From: JADGHE01 sp035716025
GTDB taxonomy: Bacteria; Pseudomonadota; Alphaproteobacteria; Rhizobiales; Xanthobacteraceae
Direction of reading: 5' to 3'
NCBI GenBank assembly: GCA_035716025.1
Contig: DASTKH010000002.1
Span: forward strand, 1-28,822
Length of the DNA stretch: 28,822 nucleotides
The notes below the pieces were generated by a model that was given only the letters and a program-made list of their open reading frames with translations, ran no database searches and had not been told where the DNA came from. Made by a program: the position numbers and the translations under genes. This document shows positions 14,692 to 24,872 of this stretch, piece by piece (position 1 is the first letter of the stretch; each line of letters begins with the position of its first letter).

Positions 14692-17055
14692 TCAGGCCGA
14701 TGATGTCTGGACGCGTTCGTTTCCGGCCGCCGCGCCGCTCGCGTGCATCGGCATGATCAGGGTGAACCGGGTGCCCTCGCCGGGGCGGCTCGCCACGTCG
14801 ATTTTTCCTTCGAGCGGTCCGGTCACGAGATTGAAGACGATGTGCAGTCCGAGACCCGTATTGCCTCGGTTGCGCGCCGTCGTGAAGAACGGATCGAAGA
14901 TCCTGCCGAGATGCTCCGGCGCAATCCCGCGCCCGTCGTCGGCAAAGACGATCCGCAACATGTCAGCCCCGAATTTCTCGATCTCGAGGCTGATCTTTCC
15001 GGCGGCGCCGGCAGAAAAGGCATGCGTGATCGCATTCATCGCGAGATTGGTGAGAACCTGCGCGAGAGCGCCGGGATAGGTGTCGACCATCAGCCCGGGC
15101 GGACAGGAGAGCGTGACGGTGTGCCCGGAGCGGCGCAGCACCGGCTGCAGGCTCGTCAACAGCTCGCGCGCCCAGACGTCCATGGCGAACACGCGCCGCT
15201 CCGAACTCACCTGGTCGGCCGCCACCTGCTTGAAGCTCTGGACCAGAATGCCCGCGCGCGTGAGATTGGCACACAACAGCTCTGCACCTTCCCTGACGCG
15301 TTCGAGGAAATGCACGAAGCGGGCGCGGGGCACCTGCCCGCTGTCCACGACGGCTGCAAAGCTCTTCACTTCCTCGCCCAGCGTCGTGGCGGTGGTGAGC
15401 GCGATGCCGACCGGCGTGTTGATCTCGTGCGCCACCCCGGCGACGATCTGGCCGAGGGAGGCAAGCTTCTCCGACTGGATGAGGTCGGCCTGGGTCCGGC
15501 GCAGCTCCGCCAGCGCCGTATCGGCTTGTTCCTTCGCCTCCCGAAGCGCGCGTTCGCGGTGGCCGAGCTCGGTCACGAAGAAATTCGCCGCGCGGGCCAT
15601 GTCTCCGAGCTCGTCGCGCCGCTCCGTGTGACCGACCCGGCCGGCGGCGGGGTCCTGCGCGAGCGCCCGCATGTCCTGCTGCAGCCCGAACAGCGGGCGC
15701 GTGATCGACCGTGCGACCACGATGGCGGCCCCCGAGCCGAGCAGGAGACCGAAGGTCGCCCCAAGCAGCAGCATCTTGCGGACGAAGTCGCCGATCCGGC
15801 TTGCCTCCGCCCCGAACATGTCGTTGAGGTCGCGAGCGCCCGCCATCATCGCGCCGGCGGTGGCGTCCATCTCGGCAAGCATCTCGTTCTGCGACCGCAG
15901 GCCCGCCACCGCGGTGGTGAGCCGCTCGCGCCACTGTTCGAGCGCCTCGCTCATTTCCGTCTGGATGAGCGGGGAGATCGGCAGAGACTCGACGGCGGCG
16001 GATAGATCCTTGCTTTCGGCGATCAGCAACGTTGCGCCTTCCGGATCGCGCTTGGCCAACGCATCGCCCGTGCGCTGCCCGAGTTTCAGCGTCGCAATGG
16101 CGATGTTCTGCGTCGCCTGCTCCGTTTCGTTCGCCTGCACCGAATAGGCCATGAGCTGGGCGACCTCTTCGTGCAGTGCGTTCTGCTCGGTGCTCTTCAC
16201 CTTGAGCAGGCGGTCGGCCCAATCGGCCAGGCGCCCGCGCGCCCGGGCCGATTCCGCCTCGGAGGACGGAGCCGCCGATGCAGACGCCACTGGCCCGGGC
16301 AGGGCATGTGCATAGTCGTCCACCAGTCTCGCCGCCTCGCCGGCCAGACCGCCTTCGCCCGAACCTTTGAGGGTCTCGATGAGGTCTTCCGCCCGGCGGC
16401 GCAGGTTGGTCAGATTCAGCGCAAGCGGACTGTCCTCGCGCGCGGCACTGTCCGCGGCGCCACCTGTCTTCTGTTGCAATTCGGCGAGGGCCGTCGCGGC
16501 GATCTCTGCCCGCAATGCGTGCGCCTTCTCGACGAGATCGCGCACGGCCCGCAGCGCCCGGTCCTTGACCTTGAGCGATGAGAGAATATCGGCGTTCGAT
16601 GCATGCTGTCGCTCGCGCGCACGGTCCGTGAGCGCGATGAGCGCGGCGACCCGCGAGCGCATTTCCGCGGCGATGTGGTCGTTCTGGGTGGTGACCACCA
16701 TGAACTGCCGCATCTGCAACACGTAACGAGAAAGCGCGTCGCTCGCCTGCGTGGCTGCCTGCCGGTGCATTTCGTCCCGCGCGAGCGCAATCAGCCCCTT
16801 CAGGCTGCTGCCGGTCTGTTCGGCGAGCGCGCCGAAGCGAACGGCGTGCTCCGCGCGGTCGCCGGGGAGCGCCTGCACGTAGTCGTCCCGGGCCGTCATG
16901 GCGAGGGCGAGATTGCGATAGATGGTTCCCGCCAGAACCGCGCCGTCGCGCGCGCGCTCGGCCTCCTTGAGCAAGAGCCAGGACACCACGGCGATCGCCG
17001 CGGCGATTGCGATGGGAATGCCGCCGACCAGCCAGATCTTATAGGCAATGCGCAT
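14692..17055 (-). CDS. Membrane sensor histidine kinase with HAMP domain (orphan)
   Basis: A 787-residue kinase. Membrane helices are near residues 8-29 and 427-447, enclosing a roughly 400-residue, mostly helical periplasmic sensor region. A HAMP linker (about 448-500) and a coiled coil lead into the HisKA domain SLGQIVAGVAHEINTP with phospho-acceptor His543. The catalytic domain is complete: N-box LTNLAMNAITHAF (Asn670, Asn674), G1 DDGRG, F-box FDPFFTT and G2 GNTGLGLHIV. The AHEINTP box places it in the HPK4-like group (as NtrB and DctB). No response regulator is adjacent, so the partner is unknown. It lies 135 bases downstream of secA on the same strand, with a hairpin between them. Confidence 0.9.
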   Translation of the reverse strand: MRIAYKIWLVGGIPIAIAAAIAVVSWLLLKEAERARDGAVLAGTIYRNLALAMTARDDYVQALPGDRAEHAVRFGALAEQTGSSLKGLIALARDEMHRQAATQASDALSRYVLQMRQFMVVTTQNDHIAAEMRSRVAALIALTDRARERQHASNADILSSLKVKDRALRAVRDLVEKAHALRAEIAATALAELQQKTGGAADSAAREDSPLALNLTNLRRRAEDLIETLKGSGEGGLAGEAARLVDDYAHALPGPVASASAAPSSEAESARARGRLADWADRLLKVKSTEQNALHEEVAQLMAYSVQANETEQATQNIAIATLKLGQRTGDALAKRDPEGATLLIAESKDLSAAVESLPISPLIQTEMSEALEQWRERLTTAVAGLRSQNEMLAEMDATAGAMMAGARDLNDMFGAEASRIGDFVRKMLLLGATFGLLLGSGAAIVVARSITRPLFGLQQDMRALAQDPAAGRVGHTERRDELGDMARAANFFVTELGHRERALREAKEQADTALAELRRTQADLIQSEKLASLGQIVAGVAHEINTPVGIALTTATTLGEEVKSFAAVVDSGQVPRARFVHFLERVREGAELLCANLTRAGILVQSFKQVAADQVSSERRVFAMDVWARELLTSLQPVLRRSGHTVTLSCPPGLMVDTYPGALAQVLTNLAMNAITHAFSAGAAGKISLEIEKFGADMLRIVFADDGRGIAPEHLGRIFDPFFTTARNRGNTGLGLHIVFNLVTGPLEGKIDVASRPGEGTRFTLIMPMHASGAAAGNERVQTSSA

Positions 17056-17101
17056 CGACGATGCTGCCCCGCAGCGACCTCACCCGGCGCCCTCGAAACA
17101 G

Positions 17102-17128
17102 GCGGCCCTGGAAATCAGGCCGGGCCGC
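17102..17128 (-). terminator. Putative terminator or pause hairpin after secA
   Basis: GCGGCCC / GGGCCGC stem of 7 bp with a 13-base loop on the minus strand, followed by CTGTTTC. It lies in the 135-base gap between the secA stop and the downstream kinase gene. The long loop and weak T-run make it a modest candidate. Confidence 0.3.
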
Positions 17129-17190
17129 GAGTTGGCCCCGCAACGCGCGGTCCGGTCAAGGGGCAAGCGCCCTCCGTGCCGCGCGGCCCC

Positions 17191-19998
<2,808 letters not shown>

Positions 19999-20134
19999 CT
20001 TTCGAATTTCCCTTTTCGTTCCGCCGCATGCCTCGCCGCCGGCACAAGGGGCATTCGGAATCGACCGGGATTGCGGCGTTTTAGGGTTCTCAAAGGGCAA
20101 AAACTCCGCGCTTGGGCGCCCGCGAAGCGTTCGA

Positions 20135-20163
20135 GAGATATGGGTGGGTTCAGCCCTTGTCAA
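20135..20163 (-). promoter_or_regulatory. Predicted sigma-70-type promoter of secA
   Basis: On the minus strand, a perfect TTGACA (20158-20163) is separated by 17 bases from TATCTC (20135-20140). It predicts a leader of about 130 nt. The rest of the 302-base gene-free stretch 19999-20300 shows no gene, no secM-like reading frame that I can support, and no convincing plus-strand promoter. Confidence 0.55.
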
Positions 20164-20254
20164 TCGGCCGCCGCCCTCCGGCAAGCCCCGCAGGGCGCAG
20201 CAAAATCAGGCATTGCCAAGGGCCGGCCTTTGCGCGAGTGTCCGCCGCAAATCT

Positions 20255-20280
20255 GCCGCCGAATGACCCGATTGGGCGGC
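20255..20280 (+). promoter_or_regulatory. Hairpin just upstream of the parvulin ribosome-binding site
   Basis: GCCGCC (20255-20260) pairs with GGCGGC (20275-20280). After a G-G mismatch, AAT/ATT close a 6-base loop. It ends a few bases before the AAGGA Shine-Dalgarno of the parvulin gene. It could be a leader structure or a terminator-like element; no T-run follows. Confidence 0.25.
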
Positions 20281-20300
20281 GCGACCAAGGATCTTTCGTC

Positions 20301-21170
20301 ATGATGTCAAAGTCTTTTCCCGCGCTTGCGTCCGCTTTCTTGTCGCGGACGGCCGCGGCGGGCCTGGTCTGCGTTGCCGCGGCGGCCCTGTCGCCCGGGA
20401 ACGCGCAGAACCCCGATCCGGTGGTGGCGCGGGTGAACGGCGTGGAGATCCATGCAAGCGACGTCGCCATTGCCGAGGAAGAGCTCGGTTCGCAGCTCCC
20501 GGCCATGACCAGCGACGCGAAGCGGGAATACATCGTCACCTATCTTTCGGACACGCTCCTGGTTGCCCAGGCGGCCGAGCGGAAGAAGCTTGGAGAGACG
20601 GAGGCGTTCAAGCGCAAGCTTGCCTTCGCCCGCAACCGCCTGCTGAGCGAAGCCCTGCTCGAGCAGGAAGCCAAATCCGCGGTGACGGAGGAGGCATTGC
20701 GCGCCGTCTATGCCGAGGCCGCCAAGAAGATGGGCGCCGAGAAGGAAGTGCGGGCAAGCCACATCCTCGTCGAGACGGAGAGCGACGCGAAGGCCGTCCT
20801 TGCCGAGTTGAAGAACGGCGCGGATTTTGCCGAGCTGGCGAAGAAGAAGTCCAAGGATCCGGCGGCGTCGGAGGGCGGCGACCTCGGCTATTTCACCAAG
20901 GACCAGATGGTGCCGGAATTTGCCGAAGTGGCGTTCAACCTGGAGCCGGGAAAGCTCTCCGAGCCCGTGAAGTCGCAGTTCGGCTGGCACATCATCAAGG
21001 TCGTGGACAAGCGGGCGCGCCCAATCCCCGAATTCGACAAGGTGAAGGACCAGATCGAGAATTTTCTCGTCCGCAAGGCGCAGACCGAAATGGTCGCCAA
21101 GCTGCGGACCGAGGGAAAGGTCGAACGGCTTGACGCGAAGCCTGCCGCACCCCAGGAACCGCCGAAATAG
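20301..21170 (+). CDS. Exported parvulin-type peptidyl-prolyl isomerase
   Basis: A 289-residue periplasmic foldase of the PpiC/PrsA/SurA type. It has a signal peptide (about residues 1-36, ending GNA-Q), a helical SurA_N-like chaperone part (about 45-135), and one rotamase domain (about 148-238). The rotamase shows EVRASHILVETE, GGDLGYFTKDQMVPEF, and QFGWHIIKVVDKR. It should help fold outer-membrane or exported proteins, which fits its place next to secA. The tail is Pro/Ala-rich. ATG ATG at 20301 follows AAGGA with 9-base spacing; the longer open frame from 20112 has no support. It begins the plus-strand run parvulin-argJ-mutT-flp. Confidence 0.93.
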   Translation: MMSKSFPALASAFLSRTAAAGLVCVAAAALSPGNAQNPDPVVARVNGVEIHASDVAIAEEELGSQLPAMTSDAKREYIVTYLSDTLLVAQAAERKKLGETEAFKRKLAFARNRLLSEALLEQEAKSAVTEEALRAVYAEAAKKMGAEKEVRASHILVETESDAKAVLAELKNGADFAELAKKKSKDPAASEGGDLGYFTKDQMVPEFAEVAFNLEPGKLSEPVKSQFGWHIIKVVDKRARPIPEFDKVKDQIENFLVRKAQTEMVAKLRTEGKVERLDAKPAAPQEPPK

Positions 21171-21212
21171 GCGCGCAGGCCCGACCCGCGATCGGGCCGC
21201 TTGTGCCTCCGC

Positions 21213-22547
21213 ATGGCCGATTTTTCTCTTCCACCGTTATTCGATCCGCCATTTGGTACCCGACCCGCAATGAACGCCGGCCCTTCCGCAACAGCCGCGG
21301 CCTCCGCAACGACTGGCCGCTCTCCCCTCGCCCCGAAGCACGTGCCGGAGATTCCGCCGATCGGCGGCGTCGCTCTCGCAACGGCGCAGGCGGGCATCCG
21401 CTACAAGGGCCGCACGGACGTTCTGCTCGCGACTTTCGCCAAGGGCACCGCGGTTGCGGGCGTTTTCACCCGCTCGAAATGCGCCTCGGCGCCGGTGGAG
21501 TGGTGCCGCGCGCACCTGGCGGGGGGCGCGGCGCGCGCGCTCGTCGTCAACTCCGGCAATGCCAACGCCTTTACCGGCCGTAGCGGCCGCGAGGCGACGA
21601 GACTCACGGCGCAATTTGCCGCAAAGGCGGTAGGTTGCCGGCCGAGCGAAGTCTTCCTTGCGTCGACGGGCGTGATCGGCGAGCCGCTCGACGCGGCGAA
21701 ATTCGGCCACGTCATGGACGAGCTCGTGACCAAGGCCAAGGCCGACGCCTGGCCGGAAGCGGCCCGCGCGATCATGACGACCGACACGTTCCCCAAGCTT
21801 GCGACCGCCGCGGCCCGGCTCGGCGGGGCGAGCGTGACGATCGCCGGCATCGCCAAAGGCGCGGGCATGATCGCCCCGGACATGGCGACGATGCTGGCGT
21901 TCGTCTTCACGGACGCGCCGATCGCGGCTCCCGCCCTTCAGGGTTTGATCGCCAAGGGCGCGACCGACACGTTCAACGCCGTTACGGTGGACGGCGACAC
22001 CTCGACCTCCGACACGCTGCTCGCCTTCGCAACCGGTGCAGCCAGAGAGCGCGGCGCGCCCTCGATCGCACGGGCGAACGATCGCCGGCTCGCGGATTTT
22101 CGCAAGGCGCTCAACGCCGTTCTGGCCAATCTCGCCGAGCAGATCGCGCGCGACGGCGAGGGCGCGCGCAAGCTGGTCGAAGTGATCGTCGAGGGTGCGG
22201 TGTCGAAGCGCTCGGCGCGGCGCATCGGCCTTTCCATCGCGAATTCGCCGCTCGTGAAAACCGCCATCGCCGGCGAGGACGCCAACTGGGGCCGGGTCGT
22301 CATGGCGGTCGGCAAGGCGGGAGAACCCGCCGACCGCGACAAACTGTCGATCTGGTTCGGAGACATCCGCGTGGCGCACCGCGGCGAACGCGATCCGACC
22401 TATGACGAAGCGACCGTGTCGGCTTATATGCGCCGTCCGGAAATCACCATTCGGGTGAATCTCGGCCTGGGCAAGGGCCGCGATCGCGTGCTCACCTGCG
22501 ACCTGACCAAGGAATACGTGGCGATCAACGGGGACTATCGGTCGTAA
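21213..22547 (+). CDS. argJ: Bifunctional ornithine acetyltransferase / N-acetylglutamate synthase ArgJ
   Basis: ArgJ recycles the acetyl group from N-acetylornithine to glutamate in arginine synthesis, and in bifunctional forms also uses acetyl-CoA. Visible blocks are GIRYKGRTDVLL, AGVFTRSKCASAPVEWCR, VNSGNANAFTG, ASTGVIGEPL and the autocleavage region KGAGMIAPDMATMLAFVFTD. The nucleophilic Thr of the Ala-Thr cut is encoded at 21888-21890. The C-terminal block GEDANWGRVVMAVGKAGE is typical, and the protein ends with the family YVAINGDYRS. The start is uncertain: ATG 21213 gives 444 residues, ATG 21270 gives 425 and lies nearer the start of similarity (SPLAPK). Neither has a good Shine-Dalgarno. 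Confidence 0.95.
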   Translation: MADFSLPPLFDPPFGTRPAMNAGPSATAAASATTGRSPLAPKHVPEIPPIGGVALATAQAGIRYKGRTDVLLATFAKGTAVAGVFTRSKCASAPVEWCRAHLAGGAARALVVNSGNANAFTGRSGREATRLTAQFAAKAVGCRPSEVFLASTGVIGEPLDAAKFGHVMDELVTKAKADAWPEAARAIMTTDTFPKLATAAARLGGASVTIAGIAKGAGMIAPDMATMLAFVFTDAPIAAPALQGLIAKGATDTFNAVTVDGDTSTSDTLLAFATGAARERGAPSIARANDRRLADFRKALNAVLANLAEQIARDGEGARKLVEVIVEGAVSKRSARRIGLSIANSPLVKTAIAGEDANWGRVVMAVGKAGEPADRDKLSIWFGDIRVAHRGERDPTYDEATVSAYMRRPEITIRVNLGLGKGRDRVLTCDLTKEYVAINGDYRS

Positions 22548-22636
22548 GGTTCCGGTAACCAGTTGCCGTCGTTGCGTTTTTTCAACCGCCTCATTGAGTT
22601 CGGCTTAACCACGTGCGCCTAGGCTGACCCCGAACC

Positions 22637-23044
22637 GTGCCCGTCGACATCGTTCTCGTTGCCGCTTGTGCGCTCGTCGACGTGGACGGTCGCGTGCTGC
22701 TCGCCGAGCGGCCGGCGGGCAAACCGATGGCAGGGCTATGGGAATTTCCCGGCGGCAAGGTCGAACAGGGCGAGCGCCCGGAAGACACCTTGATTCGCGA
22801 ACTGTGCGAAGAGCTGGGCATTACCGTTCGCGAGGCCTGCCTCGCACCGCTGACCTTTGCGAGCCACGCCTATCCGGCGTTTCACCTGCTGATGCCGCTC
22901 TACGTCTGCCGGCGTTGGGAAGGCACTCCCTCCCCACGCGAAGGACAGCGGCTGGCCTGGGTGCGCCCCAACCGATTGCGCGACTATCCGATGCCGCCGG
23001 CGGACGAGCCGCTGGTCGCGCACCTGTTGTCACTGCTGTTGTGA
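22637..23044 (+). CDS. mutT: MutT-type 8-oxo-dGTP diphosphatase (Nudix hydrolase)
   Basis: A 135-residue Nudix enzyme. MutT hydrolyses 8-oxo-dGTP to the monophosphate and so prevents A:T to C:G transversions. The Nudix box is complete at residues 40-62 (G-x5-E-x7-RE-x2-EE-x-G-I), preceded by GLWEFPGGK, which is typical of true MutT. SHAYPAFHLLMPLY and the C-terminal PMPPADEPLV also fit. The start codon is GTG. It follows argJ by 89 bases. Secretion, arginine and nucleotide-pool genes are neighbours here without a shared pathway, but the order appears conserved in related alphaproteobacteria (from memory). Confidence 0.95.
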   Translation: MPVDIVLVAACALVDVDGRVLLAERPAGKPMAGLWEFPGGKVEQGERPEDTLIRELCEELGITVREACLAPLTFASHAYPAFHLLMPLYVCRRWEGTPSPREGQRLAWVRPNRLRDYPMPPADEPLVAHLLSLLL

Positions 23045-23085
23045 GGGCGCGCACGGACGGCGCCTGCGCAACGACGGAGCACGTC

Positions 23086-23253
23086 ATGCCTCTTTCCGGC
23101 GCCGCAGGCCGCTTTCCCGCCGACAGGCGGGGGGCGACTTCCATCGAATATGCGCTGATCGCCGCCGGAATCGGGGCGACGGTCGCCACCGCCGTCTACG
23201 TGCTCGGCGCGGCGGTGGAAGGCCTGTACCAGAAGCTGCTCGACGCCTTCTGA
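23086..23253 (+). CDS. Flp/Fap-type pilin
   Basis: A 55-residue class IVb prepilin. It has a short basic leader (MPLSGAAGRFPADRRG), then the processing motif G-ATSIEY with Glu at +5 after the cleavage Gly, and one hydrophobic helix (about residues 22-45). TadV-like prepilin peptidase would cut after Gly16, and the mature 39-residue peptide would assemble into Flp pili for surface attachment. GGAG lies 8 bases before the ATG. It follows mutT by 41 bases. No tad/cpa assembly genes are in the window, so it is separated from the usual locus. Confidence 0.82.
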   Translation: MPLSGAAGRFPADRRGATSIEYALIAAGIGATVATAVYVLGAAVEGLYQKLLDAF

Positions 23254-23284
23254 GCGGCGCTTCGGGAGGCGGCCGCACGAGCCG

Positions 23285-23299
23285 GTCCGCCTCGCGGAC
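23285..23299. terminator. Hairpin between convergent flp and parA-like genes
   Basis: Perfect 6-bp stem GTCCGC / GCGGAC with loop CTC, in the 54-base convergent gap. No T-run follows on either strand. Confidence 0.3.
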
Positions 23300-23307
23300 A
23301 GGCGCAG

Positions 23308-23988
23308 TCAGGCCGCGGCGCGCTGCGGCGCCCGCCCACCCTCATAGGCGCCGTTGATGACGGCGACAGACTTCTGCACGGCGGACCAGAAGCGGCTGAT
23401 CTCGGCCGCAGCGTAGGATTCCGGATCGTACTCGCGAGCGCCTTCCCCAGCCGCAAGCGACAGCGCGAAATTGGCGCGGTTGGTGATCTGCCCCGACCAG
23501 AGCGGCACTTTCAGCCCGGTCAGCCCCTCGCGGGCCTTGGAGACGATCGGAGATTCCTCCCCCTCGCGTTTGGCAGGCGCCGCATTGATGACCACCATGT
23601 AAGGCTTTCGCGCCTGCCGGGCGAGGTCGATCGTGTCCTGCACCGCGGTCAGGTCGAAAATCGTGGGCCGTGACGGGATCACCACGAGCGTGGCGGCCCG
23701 GATCGCATCCTGCACAACGCCGGAGTGGCTTGGGGGAGTGTCGATGATGACCCAGTCGTAGCGTTCGCGCCGCGCGGTGCGGATGATCTCATTGAGACCG
23801 CGGCTACCGTCCCTGAGCGGGGGCTCTCCGGTGCCTCGCAAGCGGTGCCAAAGCGTGAGCGAGGATTGCGGGTCCGCATCGATCAGGAGGCACGAGCGGG
23901 TCGACTTGGATGCGAAGGCGGCAAGGTGAGCGGCAAGCGTGCTTTTCCCGGAGCCACCCTTGCGTGATGCAAGGACGATGACATTCAT
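23308..23988 (-). CDS. ParA/MinD-family ATPase (orphan)
   Basis: A 226-residue cytosolic ATPase of the ParA/MinD/SIMIBI class. The deviant Walker A motif RKGGSGKST (signature Lys10, P-loop Lys15) starts near the N-terminus. LLIDADPQSSLTLW is the A' block and WVIIDTPPS the Walker B. VINAAPAKREGEE is the later nucleotide-contact region. Such proteins position DNA, protein clusters or septa by ATP-dependent dimer cycling. No parB, minE or partner gene is adjacent, so the cargo is unknown. It is not clearly MipZ or chromosomal ParA (which sits by parB and gidAB). GGGGAG stands about 10 bases before the ATG. The promoter region, shared with the divergent SDR gene, has a CtrA-like box. Confidence 0.88.
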   Translation of the reverse strand: MNVIVLASRKGGSGKSTLAAHLAAFASKSTRSCLLIDADPQSSLTLWHRLRGTGEPPLRDGSRGLNEIIRTARRERYDWVIIDTPPSHSGVVQDAIRAATLVVIPSRPTIFDLTAVQDTIDLARQARKPYMVVINAAPAKREGEESPIVSKAREGLTGLKVPLWSGQITNRANFALSLAAGEGAREYDPESYAAAEISRFWSAVQKSVAVINGAYEGGRAPQRAAA

Positions 23989-24037
23989 TCGGTTAGCTCC
24001 CCGATTCCTGGGACATTCGAGGGTGCGGCCATTATGG

Positions 24038-24052
24038 TTAACGAGACGTTAA
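24038..24052. promoter_or_regulatory. CtrA-like binding site
   Basis: TTAACGAGACGTTAA: a perfect TTAA-N7-TTAA, the core of the full CtrA box in alphaproteobacteria, and also a 6-bp perfect inverted repeat with a 3-base centre. It lies 50-64 bases before the parA-like start codon and 53-67 before the SDR start codon, a usual distance for promoter control. Confidence 0.6.
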
Positions 24053-24104
24053 GCGCGGCCGGCGCCGCTGCTTCAATCCGGCGTGAAGAGGAGAAACGCG
24101 GTCC

Positions 24105-24872
24105 ATGACCAGAGGCGAGAACAATGGCGGCCGAGTCGCGCTCGTGACCGGCGCATCCTACGGCATCGGCGCGGCGGTTGCGCGACGCCTTGCGGGCGAC
24201 GGATTCGATGTCGCAGTGACCGATCTCAAGACCGACGATCTTGGCGAAACGCTTGCGGCGGTGCAGGCGCTCGGCCGCACAGTGTTGCCGATCGCGCTGG
24301 ATCTGCGCTCGCTCGATTCCATCGAAAAGGCGGTCACAACGGCGCTTGCGCGTTTCGGGCGCATCGACGTGCTGGTGAACAATGCCGGCATGCTGCTGCG
24401 CAAACCGGCCGTGGATGTCACGCCCGAGGAATGGCACAACGTGATGAACACGAACGTGACCGGCACGTTCTTCATGATGCAGCATGTGGCGCGCCATCTC
24501 ATCGCCGAGAAGCGCCCCGGCGCCATCATCAACCTCGCTTCCACGATGAGCTTCGTCGGCACGCCGGAGTTTTCCACCTACGGCATTTCCAAGGGCGCGA
24601 TCAGCCACATGACCAAGACCTTGGCGGTGGAATGGGCGCCGTACCGCATCCGCGTGAACGCGATTGCGCCGGGCAGCACCGAAACGAAGCTGCGCGCCGC
24701 CGCGTTTGCGGCTGATCCGGCGCTCCGCCAGAAGATGCTCGACCGCATTCCCCTGGGGCGCTTCGGCGACCCGGACGAGATGGCGGCTGCGGTGGCCTAT
24801 TTCGCAAGCCCGGAGGCGAGCTACATCACGGGCCAGACACTCCTGCTCGACGGCGGCTTCACCTCCTATTGA
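24105..24872 (+). CDS. Short-chain dehydrogenase/reductase (SDR family)
   Basis: A 255-residue classical SDR with a Rossmann fold. The cofactor motif is TGASYGIG (residues 15-22), with Asp40 after beta-2 (VAVTDLK) suggesting NAD(H) preference. NNAG is at 92-95. The catalytic tetrad is Asn117, Ser146, Tyr159, Lys163 (Y-G-I-S-K). NAIAPGSTETKL and ITGQTLLLDGG complete the family pattern. Substrate cannot be told; the closest pattern is FabG-like or sugar/polyol dehydrogenases. GAGGAG precedes the ATG by about 11 bases. Its 3' end overlaps the convergent hmuV gene by 7 bases. Confidence 0.92.
   Translation: MTRGENNGGRVALVTGASYGIGAAVARRLAGDGFDVAVTDLKTDDLGETLAAVQALGRTVLPIALDLRSLDSIEKAVTTALARFGRIDVLVNNAGMLLRKPAVDVTPEEWHNVMNTNVTGTFFMMQHVARHLIAEKRPGAIINLASTMSFVGTPEFSTYGISKGAISHMTKTLAVEWAPYRIRVNAIAPGSTETKLRAAAFAADPALRQKMLDRIPLGRFGDPDEMAAAVAYFASPEASYITGQTLLLDGGFTSY

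Noticed and set aside
20080..20094. TTTAGGGTTCTCAAA in the secA leader, resembling an Irr box
   Set aside because: The arms do not form a regular dyad with the spacing of the hemA site, and secA is not an expected iron-regulated gene.
20112..20300. N-terminal extension of the parvulin gene
   Set aside because: A good Shine-Dalgarno and a normal signal peptide mark the start at 20301; the extension lies in the secA promoter region.
22548..22636. T-run (TTTTTT) between argJ and mutT as a possible terminator
   Set aside because: No GC-rich hairpin stands directly before the T-run.
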